Assembly: GCF_900184225.1 (NCBI RefSeq)
Contig: NZ_FXWZ01000003.1
Coordinates: 124,001 to 188,000 of the forward strand
Length of the DNA: 64,000 nucleotides
Source: Brevibacterium ihuae
GTDB taxonomy: Bacteria > Actinomycetota > Actinomycetes > Actinomycetales > Brevibacteriaceae
Reading direction: 5' to 3'
The position numbers were made by a program, and so were the translations under genes. Shown piece by piece: positions 36,178-45,063 of the stretch. Positions within the stretch are counted from its first letter, which is position 1. The number at the start of each line of letters is the position of its first letter. The notes beneath the pieces are model-generated. The model saw nothing but the letters and a program-made list of their open reading frames with translations, made no database searches and was not told the DNA's origin.

Positions 36178-38396
36178 CAACCCGCCTCGATCCAGTCCTC
36201 GTCGGGGTCCCCGAGCAGCCGGTCGACGTACGCCCGCAGCACCGGGCTGCCGGTGAGCCCGGGGTCGGCGAGCACGGTCTGCGCCGCGGCCTCGCGCGCC
36301 GCCTCGATGATCCCGACGTCCCGGATCACCGACAGGTAGCGCAGCGAGGTGCCCCGGCCGGACTGGGCGCGGCCGAGCACGTCCCCCTCCCGCCGCTGCT
36401 CGACGTCGTACTCGGCGAGCGCGAACCCGTCGAGGGTGGCGGCGACGGTCTCGAGCCGCTCCATCGCATCCGAGCCGGCCGGCTGCCGACTGACGAGGAA
36501 GCACGTCGCCGCCGACCCGTCGCGCCCCACGCGGCCGCGGAGCTGATGGAGCTGGGCGACGCCGAAGCGGTCGGCGTCGTAGACGACCATGGTGCGGGCG
36601 TTGGGCACGTCGATCCCCACCTCGATCACCGTGGTGGCGACGAGGACGTCGATCTCCGCCGCCGCGAACAGCCGCATCACCGTGTCCTTGCGCCCGGGTT
36701 CCATGCGCCCGTGGAGGCTCGCGATCCGCAGCCCGGCGAGCGCCGGGTGCGCCTCGATGCGCGCGGTGAGGTCCTCGACGCCGAGGAGCTCGGGCACGGG
36801 TGCGCCCGCCTCGTCCACCGACGGCGGCTCGGTCTCGATGCGGGAGGCGACGATGAAGGTCTGCTCGCCGCGCGTCCCGCTCTCCCCCACGAGCTCGAGG
36901 ATCCGCCCGAGCCAGCGCGGGTGGGCGTCGAGGGACACCGCGTGGGTGGTGATCGAGCGCGACCCGCCGGGCATGTCGGCGAGGACGGACACGTCGAGGT
37001 CCCCGAACACCGTCATCGCGACCGTCCGCGGGATCGGGGTGGCGGTCATGACGAGGGTGTGCGGGATCCGGTCCCCGCCCTTCGCCCGGAGGCTCTCGCG
37101 CTGCCGCACCCCGAACCGGTGCTGCTCGTCGACGACGACGAGGCCGAGGCGGTGGAACATCGTCGTGTCCGACAGCAGCGCATGGGTGCCGACGAGGATG
37201 TCGATCCGGCCGGAGACGAGGTCGAGGAGCAGCCGCTTGCGCTCGGCGGCCGGCAGCGAGCCGGTGAGCAGCGCGACGCGCACCTGCCGGCCGCCGGCGC
37301 GGTCGGCGCCGCCTGCCCACACGGCGGGACCGCCCTCGGTGGTGCGCTCGGCGTCGAACAGGCCGTCGACCTCGGCGAGACCGCCGAGGTAGCGCACGAG
37401 CGAGCGGTGGTGCTGCGTGGCGAGCACCTCGGTGGGGGCGAGCAGCGCGGCCTGCGCGCCGGAGTCGACGGCCTGGAGCATCGCGCGCAGCGCGACGAGG
37501 GTCTTGCCGGACCCGACGTCGCCGTGGAGCAGGCGGTTCATCGGCTCCTCGGCGGCGAGGTCGCGCGCGATGTCCGCGCCCACCGCGGCCTGGGAGCCGG
37601 TGAGCGCGAACGGCAGGCCCCGGTCGAACGCCGCGAGCAGACCCGCCTCGCCCTCCGCCCCGGGCAGGGCGACCGCGCGGTCGTCGGCGGCGAGCGCCTT
37701 GCGCGAGAGCAGCTCGGCCTGGAGCGCGTAGGCCTCCTCGAACCTCCACCGCTGCAGCGCGGCGCGCGGCTGCGCCGCGTCGGTCGGCCGGTGCACCCAT
37801 TCGAGGGCGGTGCGGTAATCGGGCAGGCCGTGCGCGGCGCGGATGTCGCCGGCGACCGGATCCGCGAACACCTCGGGCGGGGCGGTGTCGAGGAGCACGC
37901 GGATGAGGCGCTGGATCCGCGTGGTGGCGATCGTGCCCGTCGCCCGGTAGATCGGGATCGGCACCGCGAGGTCCTCCTCGTCGAGGGATTCGGTGCCGGT
38001 GGGGTTGAGCCAGCGGGGCGAGGCGATCTGCACGGTTCCGCGGTAGAGGGTGACCTTGCCGGTGAGCGCCACGTGACGGCCGGTGGTGAGCGTGTTCGCG
38101 ATCCACGGCTGGTTGAAGAACGGCGCCTCGACCTCGGACCGGCCGTCGGAGAGCACGACGGCGGTGAGCGACTTGCGGCCGGAGAGCTGCTTGGCGGTCA
38201 CCCGCACCACCCGGGCGCTCACCACCGCGACGGTGTCGGGGACGAGCGCGTCGAGCGGGGTGACCTCTCCCGGCACGACGTAGGTCCGCGGGAAGTGGCG
38301 CAGCGCCTCCTCGATCGTCGTGATGCCGACCGTCGCGAGATCGGTGAGGTCGCGCTTGCGGGAGATCAGCCGCGACAGCGGGATGTCGGCGGTCAC
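36177..38396 (-). CDS. recG: ATP-dependent DNA helicase RecG
   Basis: Branch-migration helicase for stalled forks. The 739-residue product has a wedge/OB domain at about 50-170, Walker A GDVGSGKTLVALRA, the DEQH box VVDEQHRFGVRQ, and the conserved TATPIPRTVAM and QLRGRVGRDGS. Start GTG at 38396 is chosen because the RecG N-terminus begins there and the longer reading enters the DAK2 gene. About 23 bp after the DAK2 stop. Confidence 0.96.
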   Translation of the reverse strand: MTADIPLSRLISRKRDLTDLATVGITTIEEALRHFPRTYVVPGEVTPLDALVPDTVAVVSARVVRVTAKQLSGRKSLTAVVLSDGRSEVEAPFFNQPWIANTLTTGRHVALTGKVTLYRGTVQIASPRWLNPTGTESLDEEDLAVPIPIYRATGTIATTRIQRLIRVLLDTAPPEVFADPVAGDIRAAHGLPDYRTALEWVHRPTDAAQPRAALQRWRFEEAYALQAELLSRKALAADDRAVALPGAEGEAGLLAAFDRGLPFALTGSQAAVGADIARDLAAEEPMNRLLHGDVGSGKTLVALRAMLQAVDSGAQAALLAPTEVLATQHHRSLVRYLGGLAEVDGLFDAERTTEGGPAVWAGGADRAGGRQVRVALLTGSLPAAERKRLLLDLVSGRIDILVGTHALLSDTTMFHRLGLVVVDEQHRFGVRQRESLRAKGGDRIPHTLVMTATPIPRTVAMTVFGDLDVSVLADMPGGSRSITTHAVSLDAHPRWLGRILELVGESGTRGEQTFIVASRIETEPPSVDEAGAPVPELLGVEDLTARIEAHPALAGLRIASLHGRMEPGRKDTVMRLFAAAEIDVLVATTVIEVGIDVPNARTMVVYDADRFGVAQLHQLRGRVGRDGSAATCFLVSRQPAGSDAMERLETVAATLDGFALAEYDVEQRREGDVLGRAQSGRGTSLRYLSVIRDVGIIEAAREAAAQTVLADPGLTGSPVLRAYVDRLLGDPDEDWIEAG

Positions 38397-38419
38397 CGCG
38401 GTCCTCGCATCCGCGGCCC

Positions 38420-40006
38420 CTATTCGACGCCGAGCACGGCGTAGCCGGTCGGGTGGAGGCTGTGGAGCGTCTCGACCGACACCTCCGGATGGGCGGCGGC
38501 GAGATGCGTCGACAGTGCCTCTCCGACGGTGTCCGGCAGGCGCGCCCCGGTGACGACGGTGAGCAGCTCCCCGCCGGCGCCGAGCAGGCGCTCGGCGAGC
38601 GCGACGACGGCCTCGACGGGGTCGGTCTCGACGGCGCGGATGCGGCCGTCGATGACGGTGAGCAGGTCCCCGCGCTCGAACATCAGCGGCCCGGCCGAAC
38701 CGGTGTGCGCCTCGACGACCGCCCCGACGCGCGTGGCCGAGGCCGCCTCGGACATGTCGGCGAAGATGATCCGCGGGTCCTCGCCGGCGTCGTGGACGGC
38801 GAGCGCGGACAGCACGGCGGCGACCGAGCGGGAGCGGACGACCTCGACGCCGTCGGTCTCCGCATAGGTCTCCTGCACCGTCCGCAGCGCCGCGGCGCTG
38901 TCGGGCACGACGATCACCGGGGAGGTGGCGTCGGCGACGACCTCCGCGAGCCGGGAGTGGACGAACGGGCTGTCGGAGTCGAGCGCGACGGCGTCCTGGA
39001 GCCCGCAGGCGAACAGCAGGCCGATCCCGCTGACGAGGGCGATGACCGAGGTGCGGGCGTCGCGTCCGCCGGTCACCGAGAGGTCCTCCACGCGCAGGTC
39101 GGCGATCCCGTAGCGGGCGCACCCGCTGAGCACGGCGAGCGCGTGCTCCTCGTCGGGGACGTGGACGTGGACCATCGGCCAGGACACGACGACCGAGCTG
39201 CCGCGGGCCTTCGCGAGGAGGCGCTTGACCGGACGGGTCCGGTCCTTCTCCTCGGCGAGGTGGAACACGAGCTCGAGCGCATCCTCGCCTGCGCCGTGCC
39301 CGGAGCCGCGGAGCGTCGGCAGCTCCGCGCCGGCGGCGGCGTCGCGGGCGATGCTCCGGTCCGAGGTGGGCGCGCGGCCGGTGACGGTGAGGTAGAGGAG
39401 GTCGAAGAGCTCGACGATCCCTGTCGAGCCGGCATCGACGATGTTCGCCTCGAACAGCACGTCGAGCTGGCCCGTCGTCTCACAGAGGGCCTCCCGGGAT
39501 CGGGAGCGCACGGCCTCGATGAGCTCGATGAGCGAGTCCCCGGCCTCGGCGCTCCGGCGCGCCTCGGCGGCCATCGATTCGAGCACGGTGAGCATGGTGC
39601 CGTCGACGGGGTCGGCGACCGCGTCCCGGGCGCGCGCGGAGGCGAGTTCGAGGGCGCCGGCGAAGGTCGGGGCGTCGAGCACGGTGACGCCCTCGAGCGC
39701 ATCGGCCACCCCGCGCAGTGCGACGGAGAGGATGAGTCCGGAGTTCCCGCGGGCGCCGCGCAGCGCGCCGGTGGCCATCGCGCCGACGACCTCGGGCAGG
39801 GTGACGGACCCGGAGAGGTTCTCCACCGCGCGGTAGGCGCTGCGCACGGTGTGGTAGAGGTTCGAGCCGGTGTCGCCGTCGGGCACCGGGAAGACGTTGA
39901 GGGCGTTGATGTCGTTGCGCTCGCGCCGCAGCCGCTCGACCGTGCGGCGCGCCCAGCGGGCGGCGAGTCGGCCGTTGAGCCGGACCGGATCCTCCTCCGT
40001 GCTCAC
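38420..40006 (-). CDS. DAK2 (DhaL)-domain protein, FakA/YloV-like
   Basis: The 528-residue product has an N-terminal DhaL domain (about 1-205) with VFPVPDGDTGSNL, whose aspartates hold Mg-ADP in dihydroxyacetone kinases. A C-terminal part follows that resembles FakA. In firmicutes FakA phosphorylates fatty acids held by FakB; the same role here is an inference, as no FakB gene is near. GTG start at 40006 overlaps the thiL stop as GTGA. Fixed position between thiL and recG in actinobacteria. Confidence 0.85.
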   Translation of the reverse strand: MSTEEDPVRLNGRLAARWARRTVERLRRERNDINALNVFPVPDGDTGSNLYHTVRSAYRAVENLSGSVTLPEVVGAMATGALRGARGNSGLILSVALRGVADALEGVTVLDAPTFAGALELASARARDAVADPVDGTMLTVLESMAAEARRSAEAGDSLIELIEAVRSRSREALCETTGQLDVLFEANIVDAGSTGIVELFDLLYLTVTGRAPTSDRSIARDAAAGAELPTLRGSGHGAGEDALELVFHLAEEKDRTRPVKRLLAKARGSSVVVSWPMVHVHVPDEEHALAVLSGCARYGIADLRVEDLSVTGGRDARTSVIALVSGIGLLFACGLQDAVALDSDSPFVHSRLAEVVADATSPVIVVPDSAAALRTVQETYAETDGVEVVRSRSVAAVLSALAVHDAGEDPRIIFADMSEAASATRVGAVVEAHTGSAGPLMFERGDLLTVIDGRIRAVETDPVEAVVALAERLLGAGGELLTVVTGARLPDTVGEALSTHLAAAHPEVSVETLHSLHPTGYAVLGVE

Positions 40007-40998
40007 CTGTCCCCCGTGAAGTGTGTGAACGCCGGGTCGGTGACCGGCTCCCCGTCGAGGGTGAGTCCGCTGTCGCCCGACCGGCACGTGCCGATGCGGG
40101 TCAAGCCTACCGGAACGCTCTCAGGCGGCACGGCGGCGAGGAACCCGTGGTCCTCTCCCCCGGTGAGCACCCAGTGGAGCGCACGGGCGGCGGGGTCGGG
40201 ATCGCCGAGCGCGGCGGCGGCCGGTTCGAGGGGGCGGGCGAGGGCGGTGAGCGCGGCGCCGTCGAGCGCGATCGCCGTGCCCGAGGCGCGGGAGATCCGG
40301 CCGAGGTCGCCGGCCGGGCCGTCCGAGGCGTCGATGAGCGCGTGCGCCACCGGGGCGAGGGCGCGGGCGGCCGCTGCGATGAGCGCGTCGCGCACCGCGG
40401 CCTCGGGTCCGGGCGCTCCGGGTCGGAACCCGGCGAGGAGCAGATCGAGGCCGGCGGCCGCCCGGCCCATGGTGCCGCCGAGGACGATCGCGTCCCCGGG
40501 TCGGGCGCCGGAGCGCAGCACGGGGGCGCCGGTGAGCGCACCGAGCGCGGTGACGGAGACGACGAGGCACGGCCCGCCCGACAGGTCGCCGCCGAGCACT
40601 GCGGCTCCCGCCCGGGCGGCCTCGGCGGCGAAGCCCTCCATGATCCCCTCGAGCACGTCGACCGCGGTGGTGCCGGGGGCGGCGAGGGCGATGACGAGGC
40701 CATGGGGGGCGGCCCCCATCGCATGGACGTCGGCGAGGTTCTGCGCGGCGGCCTTGATCCCCAGGCTCACCGGATCGCACCAGTCGGCGAGGAAGTCCTC
40801 CCCCTCGACGAGCATGTCGGTGGTGGTGACGAGCCGGCCGTCCGGCTGCGAGACCGCGGCATCGTCCCCCGGGCCGACGAGGACCTCGACGCCGGCAGGC
40901 TGCGCGTCCGGAGCGGGGAGCCGGGCGAGGAGGCGTGCGAGCACGCCGTCCTCGCCGAGATCGGCGAGGGTGGGCACGGGGTCGGCGGACGGGCTCAT
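40003..40998 (-). CDS. thiL: Thiamine-monophosphate kinase
   Basis: Makes thiamine pyrophosphate from TMP. The 331-residue product has the PurM-like fold signatures GPGDDAAV, TTTDMLVEGEDF, DVHAMGA and the C-terminal TGGEDHGFLA. ATG at 40998 has GGAGG a few nt upstream. Transcribed away from the DUF3515 lipoprotein gene, 37 bp apart. Confidence 0.95.
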   Translation of the reverse strand: MSPSADPVPTLADLGEDGVLARLLARLPAPDAQPAGVEVLVGPGDDAAVSQPDGRLVTTTDMLVEGEDFLADWCDPVSLGIKAAAQNLADVHAMGAAPHGLVIALAAPGTTAVDVLEGIMEGFAAEAARAGAAVLGGDLSGGPCLVVSVTALGALTGAPVLRSGARPGDAIVLGGTMGRAAAGLDLLLAGFRPGAPGPEAAVRDALIAAAARALAPVAHALIDASDGPAGDLGRISRASGTAIALDGAALTALARPLEPAAAALGDPDPAARALHWVLTGGEDHGFLAAVPPESVPVGLTRIGTCRSGDSGLTLDGEPVTDPAFTHFTGDR

Positions 40999-41035
40999 AG
41001 TCCTCCAGTATGCCAAGCGGACTACCCTGGGAGGC

Positions 41036-41542
41036 ATGCTCCGTGATCGTCCTTCCCGCCGCGCGCTCCGGCGCGTCGTCCCGCTCGCCCTGCTCGCGCC
41101 CGTGCTCGCCGCATGCACCCCGGCGCTCATCGTCGATCCGGCGCCGAACGCCCACGATCCCGCGTGCGCCGACGTCATGCTCCGGATGCCCGATGAGATC
41201 GACGGGACCCCGGACCGGGACACCTCCTCGCAGGGGACCGAGGCGTGGGGCGATCCGGCGATCGCGATAGCGCGCTGCGGGATGGAGCCGCCCGCCCCGA
41301 CCACCGACCGGTGCGTCACCGTCGACGGCGTGGACTGGATCTCGACGGAGGAGGCCGCGGACTCGTGGACCTTCGTCACCTACGGGCGGACCCCGGCGGT
41401 CGAGGTCATCCTCGACCCGCAGAAGGTGTCGGGGGCGACGGTGCTGTCGTCGGTGTCCCCGGCCGTGGCGCTGCTCGAGGAGACGAGCGCGTGCGTGGGC
41501 GCCCACGATGCCGAGCAGGTGCCCGAGCTCCCCGAGGAGTGA
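41036..41542 (+). CDS. DUF3515 family lipoprotein
   Basis: The 168-residue product starts with an Arg-rich n-region, a hydrophobic stretch and the lipobox LAAC at about residue 27 (LLAPVLAAC), so it is probably a lipid-anchored extracytoplasmic protein. The rest contains three further Cys and matches the short actinobacterial DUF3515 family, which is typically next to thiL or ddl. Function unknown. Convergent with ddl, 33 bp apart. Confidence 0.85.
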   Translation: MLRDRPSRRALRRVVPLALLAPVLAACTPALIVDPAPNAHDPACADVMLRMPDEIDGTPDRDTSSQGTEAWGDPAIAIARCGMEPPAPTTDRCVTVDGVDWISTEEAADSWTFVTYGRTPAVEVILDPQKVSGATVLSSVSPAVALLEETSACVGAHDAEQVPELPEE

Positions 41543-41575
41543 GCGCGGGTCCGGGGCGCGACCGCAGGACGGGGC

Positions 41576-42697
41576 TCAGCCGGCCGGTGCCGCCGGAACG
41601 TCCTCGAGGGCGGTCCGGATGAGCTCGTCGACGACTGCCGGGTACTCCATGCCGCTCGCGCGCCACATGCGGGGGAACATCGAGCTCGGGGTCATGCCGG
41701 GCAGCGTGTTGATCTCGTTGATGACGACCTCGCCGTCGGGCGTGACGAAGGTGTCGACGCGGGCCAGCCCCGTGCAGTCGAAGGCCTCGAAGGCCCGCAC
41801 GGCGGCCTCGCGGACCCTGTCCCCGACCGCGGCGTCGAGCTCGGCGGGGCAGGTGAGGACGACGGAGTCGCCGTCGAGGTACTTCGCCTCGAAGTCGTAG
41901 AACTCGTGATCGCCGACCACGGTGATCTCCCCGAGCTCGCTCGCCCGCGGGGCGTCCCGGTGGAGCGAGCCGAGCACGCCGCACTCGATCTCGCGGCCGG
42001 TGACCATGGGTTCGACGATGACCTTGTGATCGTGCGCGAACGCCTCCGCGAAGGCCGCATCGAGGCCGGCGGGATCCGCGACCTTGGACACGCCCACGCT
42101 CGATCCCGCCCGCGCGGGCTTGACGAAGACCGGGTACCCGAGGGCGGAGATCCGCTCGGTCGCGACCGCCGCGTCCTCCCGCCACTCGCGATCGGTCACC
42201 TTTTCCCACGGGCACACGGGGAGGCCCGCTGCGCGGAGCACGATCTTCATGAAGTGCTTGTCCATGCTCGCCGCCGAGGCGAACACCCCGGAGCCCACGT
42301 AGGGGGTGTCCGAGATCTCGAAGAAGCCCTGGATGGTCCCGTCCTCGCCGAACGGGCCGTGGAGCATCGGGAAGTAGACGTCGACCGTCCCGAGCTCGGT
42401 GAACGCGCCGTCGGCACCGCGCTGGAGCAGCGGGGAGCCGGTCGCGGCGACGGGCGGGAGGATCTCCGTGCCGTCGTCGACCACCTCGGGCATCGCATCG
42501 GGGTCGAAGCGCATGTCCTGCCAGTCCTCGACGAGCCGCCACGTCCCCTGCCGGGTGATACCGATGGGCAGCACCCGGTACTTCTGCGGGTCGACGGCCG
42601 CGAGCACCCCGGCAGCCGTGACGCAGCTGACGGAGTGCTCGGGGGTCCTGCCGCCGAAGAGCACGGCGACGAGGGGGCGGGTGTCTGCGGGAGTCAT
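41576..42697 (-). CDS. ddl: D-alanine--D-alanine ligase
   Basis: ATP-grasp enzyme joining two D-Ala for peptidoglycan. Seen: VLFGGRTPEHSVSC near the start, MLHGPFGEDGTIQG, GVDFPVFVKPARAGSSVG-like (YPVFVKPARAGSSVGVSKV), EINTLPGMT and the closing tail. 373 residues, normal length. Together with murA, it supplies wall precursors from this segment. Confidence 0.96.
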   Translation of the reverse strand: MTPADTRPLVAVLFGGRTPEHSVSCVTAAGVLAAVDPQKYRVLPIGITRQGTWRLVEDWQDMRFDPDAMPEVVDDGTEILPPVAATGSPLLQRGADGAFTELGTVDVYFPMLHGPFGEDGTIQGFFEISDTPYVGSGVFASAASMDKHFMKIVLRAAGLPVCPWEKVTDREWREDAAVATERISALGYPVFVKPARAGSSVGVSKVADPAGLDAAFAEAFAHDHKVIVEPMVTGREIECGVLGSLHRDAPRASELGEITVVGDHEFYDFEAKYLDGDSVVLTCPAELDAAVGDRVREAAVRAFEAFDCTGLARVDTFVTPDGEVVINEINTLPGMTPSSMFPRMWRASGMEYPAVVDELIRTALEDVPAAPAG

Positions 42698-42706
42698 CCC
42701 CTCAGA

Positions 42707-43246
42707 TTACTTCGCCTCGAAAGTGGTTTCGATCCAGGCGCGCCCGATGGACTTGAAGAACAGGTTGAAGCCGACGAAGGCCGGCGAGGCGGAGTCGTCG
42801 AGGCCGAGCGGCTCCGAGAGCGCGTGCACGATGAAGAAGTAGCGGTGCGGTCCGTGGCCCTCCGGCGGGGCGGCTCCGACGAAGCGGGGCTCGCCGGCGT
42901 CGTTGCGCATCGTCACGGCCGAATCCGGCAGCAGGCCGGCCTCGGGGTTGCCGGCGTCGGTCTGCAGCGAGGTGACGTCGCCGGGGAGGTCGGTCACGGC
43001 CCAGTGCCAGAAGCCGGATCCGGTGGGGGCCTCCGGGTCGTAGCACGTCACGGCGAAGGCCTGGGTCTCGGCCGGGAAGCCGGACCACGAGAGCTGCGGG
43101 GACACGTCCTGGCCGCCGGGCACGCCCATGATCCCCGAGCGCTGGGCCTCGGCGAGCTCGGTTCCCTCGGAGATGTCCGTGCTGGTGAGCTCGAACCGGG
43201 GGACGTCCTTGAGGTTGGCGAACGGCGAGTTCTGGAATTCGGTCAT
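42707..43246 (-). CDS. YbhB/YbcL-family (PEBP) protein
   Basis: The 179-residue protein has the phosphatidylethanolamine-binding protein signature: DVSPQLSWSGFP, CYDPEAPTGSGFWHWAV, and GPHRYFFIVHAL, with the ligand-pocket Asp and His residues in place. No signal peptide. Bacterial members are of unclear function (kinase-inhibitor-like fold). Lies between gpsA and ddl, 9 bp upstream of ddl and 24 bp downstream of gpsA. Confidence 0.93.
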   Translation of the reverse strand: MTEFQNSPFANLKDVPRFELTSTDISEGTELAEAQRSGIMGVPGGQDVSPQLSWSGFPAETQAFAVTCYDPEAPTGSGFWHWAVTDLPGDVTSLQTDAGNPEAGLLPDSAVTMRNDAGEPRFVGAAPPEGHGPHRYFFIVHALSEPLGLDDSASPAFVGFNLFFKSIGRAWIETTFEAK

Positions 43247-43270
43247 GGCGACTCCTCGTAGGTCGATCGA

Positions 43271-44278
43271 CTACTGGGCGGGTCCTTCGGTCTTCCTCTT
43301 CCGAGCCAATAGCAAACCGGCGAGTTCGTCAACACGCAGGTGCCCGGCGAGGACGGCGACGACGGCCTGGGTGATCGGCAGATCGACGCCGCGCGAACGG
43401 CCGAGCTCGAGCACCGCGGACGCGGACTTCACGCCTTCGGCGGTCTGCTTCGTCCGGGCGGCGGCCTCCTCGAGGGTGAGGCCCTCGCCGAGCAGCCGGC
43501 CGAAGGAGCGGTTGCGCGACAGCGGCGAGGCGCACGTGGCGACGAGATCGCCGAGGCCGGCGAGCCCGGACAGCGTGTGGAGCTCGGCGCCCATGTCGAC
43601 CGCGAGGCGCGAGGTCTCGGCGAGCCCGCGGGTGATGACCGAGGCCTTCGAGTTGTCGCCCAGGCCCTGCCCGTCGCACATCCCGACGGCGAGCGCGATG
43701 ACGTTCTTGATCGCCCCGCCGAGCTCGACGCCGACGACATCGGTGTTCGTGTACGGCCGGAAGTAGGAGTTCGCGGTGAGGGCCGCGATCCGCTCCGCGG
43801 TGCCGGCGCACGCCGAGGCGACGACGGTGGCGGTGGGCTGGCGGGCGGCGATCTCCTTGGCGAGGTTCGGCCCGGAGACGATCGCGATGTGCTCGCGCCC
43901 GCGGCCGGACACCTCGGCGATGACCTCGCTCATCCGCAGACCGGTGTCGACCTCGATGCCCTTCATCAGGCTGACGAGGATCGCGTCGTCGGCGATGAGC
44001 GGCATCCACGCGCCGAGGTTGGCCCGCAGGGACTGCGCGGGCACGGCGACGACGACGACCTCGGCCCCGGCGAGCGCCTCGGCGGGATCCGCGGTCGCGG
44101 TGATGCGCGGATTGAGCTCGAGGTCCCCGAGGTAGGCGCGGTTGGTGTGCGCGGTGCGGATCTCCCGGGCGACCTCCTCGCGGCGGGCCCACAGCACGAC
44201 GTCGGTGCCGGCGTCGGCGATGACCGCGGCGAAGGTCGTGCCCCAGGACCCGGCACCGAGGACGGCCACGCGGGTCAT
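43271..44278 (-). CDS. gpsA: Glycerol-3-phosphate dehydrogenase, NAD(P)-dependent
   Basis: Makes sn-glycerol 3-phosphate for phospholipids. The 335-residue product begins RVAVLGAGSWGTTFA (Rossmann GxGxxG) and has SGPNLAKEIAA, LGGAIKNVIALAVG with the catalytic Lys, and GLAGLGDLVATC. Start ATG at 44278 overlaps the plsC stop by ATGA, so the plsC-gpsA pair is coupled, an apt pairing in lipid synthesis. Confidence 0.96.
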   Translation of the reverse strand: MTRVAVLGAGSWGTTFAAVIADAGTDVVLWARREEVAREIRTAHTNRAYLGDLELNPRITATADPAEALAGAEVVVVAVPAQSLRANLGAWMPLIADDAILVSLMKGIEVDTGLRMSEVIAEVSGRGREHIAIVSGPNLAKEIAARQPTATVVASACAGTAERIAALTANSYFRPYTNTDVVGVELGGAIKNVIALAVGMCDGQGLGDNSKASVITRGLAETSRLAVDMGAELHTLSGLAGLGDLVATCASPLSRNRSFGRLLGEGLTLEEAAARTKQTAEGVKSASAVLELGRSRGVDLPITQAVVAVLAGHLRVDELAGLLLARKRKTEGPAQ

Positions 44279-45063
44279 CGCTCCTCCCCCGGGTGGAGCG
44301 CGGCGCGGAACCTCTCGGGGAGCTCCTCCTCGCGCAGGCGGGCGACCCCGGCGGCGATGTGGGAGGTGATCCGGTCGGTGAGGGCGCGGATGCCCTCGTG
44401 GTCGTAGGCGAGGTCGTCGTACGGGATCGGATCGCCGATGAGCAGCGTGGTGACGTTGCGCGGGGTCGGTCGCGGGATCTTCCGCCTGACCGGCATGGGG
44501 CGGTCGAGGCCCCAGTGGGCGAGCGGGATCACCGGCGCGCGGGTCTGCAGCGCGAGCCGGGCCGCGCCGTTCTTCGAGGGCTCGGGCCACAGATCCGGGT
44601 CCTTCGTCAGGGTCCCCTGCGGGTAGATGACGACCTTCTCCCCGGCGTCGAGCGCGGCGCGCGCGTACTGGAGGGAGTCCCCGGCCTGGGCGGAGCCGCG
44701 CAGCACCGGGATCTGGCCGATCCGCTTGAGGACGGTGCCGATGGCACCGGAGAACAGGCCCGACTTCGCGAGGTAGTGCGGCAGGTTCCCGTGGCGCCAC
44801 AGCGCCAGGCCGATGAGCACGGGGTCGAGGTAGCTCGCGTGGTAGGCGACGATGATCGCCGGACCCTCCGGGATCTTGTCCATGTCGATCGTGCGCACGC
44901 GGCCGAACAGCGGGAACACCGCGCCCACCGGTCCCGCGACCCAGGGAGCAGTGCGGTACTGGCTCCGCAGCGCCTCGGTGTCGAACTCGACGTGGTACTT
45001 CGAGACGTGGGCGGGCGTCGGGCGCTCCGGGGTCTGCGCGGGGTCCTTCTCCGGGGCGCTCAT
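44275..45063 (-). CDS. plsC: 1-acyl-sn-glycerol-3-phosphate acyltransferase-like protein
   Basis: PlsC-fold acyltransferase of 262 residues. The catalytic H-x4-D is YHASYLDPV; the phosphate-binding segment reads YPQGTLTKDP where many members have PEGTRS, so the Glu is replaced by Gln. It should acylate lysophosphatidic acid, though relatives act on other acceptors. Joined to murA upstream and gpsA downstream by ATGA overlaps. Confidence 0.88.
   Translation of the reverse strand: MSAPEKDPAQTPERPTPAHVSKYHVEFDTEALRSQYRTAPWVAGPVGAVFPLFGRVRTIDMDKIPEGPAIIVAYHASYLDPVLIGLALWRHGNLPHYLAKSGLFSGAIGTVLKRIGQIPVLRGSAQAGDSLQYARAALDAGEKVVIYPQGTLTKDPDLWPEPSKNGAARLALQTRAPVIPLAHWGLDRPMPVRRKIPRPTPRNVTTLLIGDPIPYDDLAYDHEGIRALTDRITSHIAAGVARLREEELPERFRAALHPGEER

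Noticed and set aside
38453-41542. 1029-codon plus-strand open frame
   Set aside because: It runs antisense through the DAK2 and thiL genes; only its last part (41036-41542), the DUF3515 lipoprotein, has coding character.
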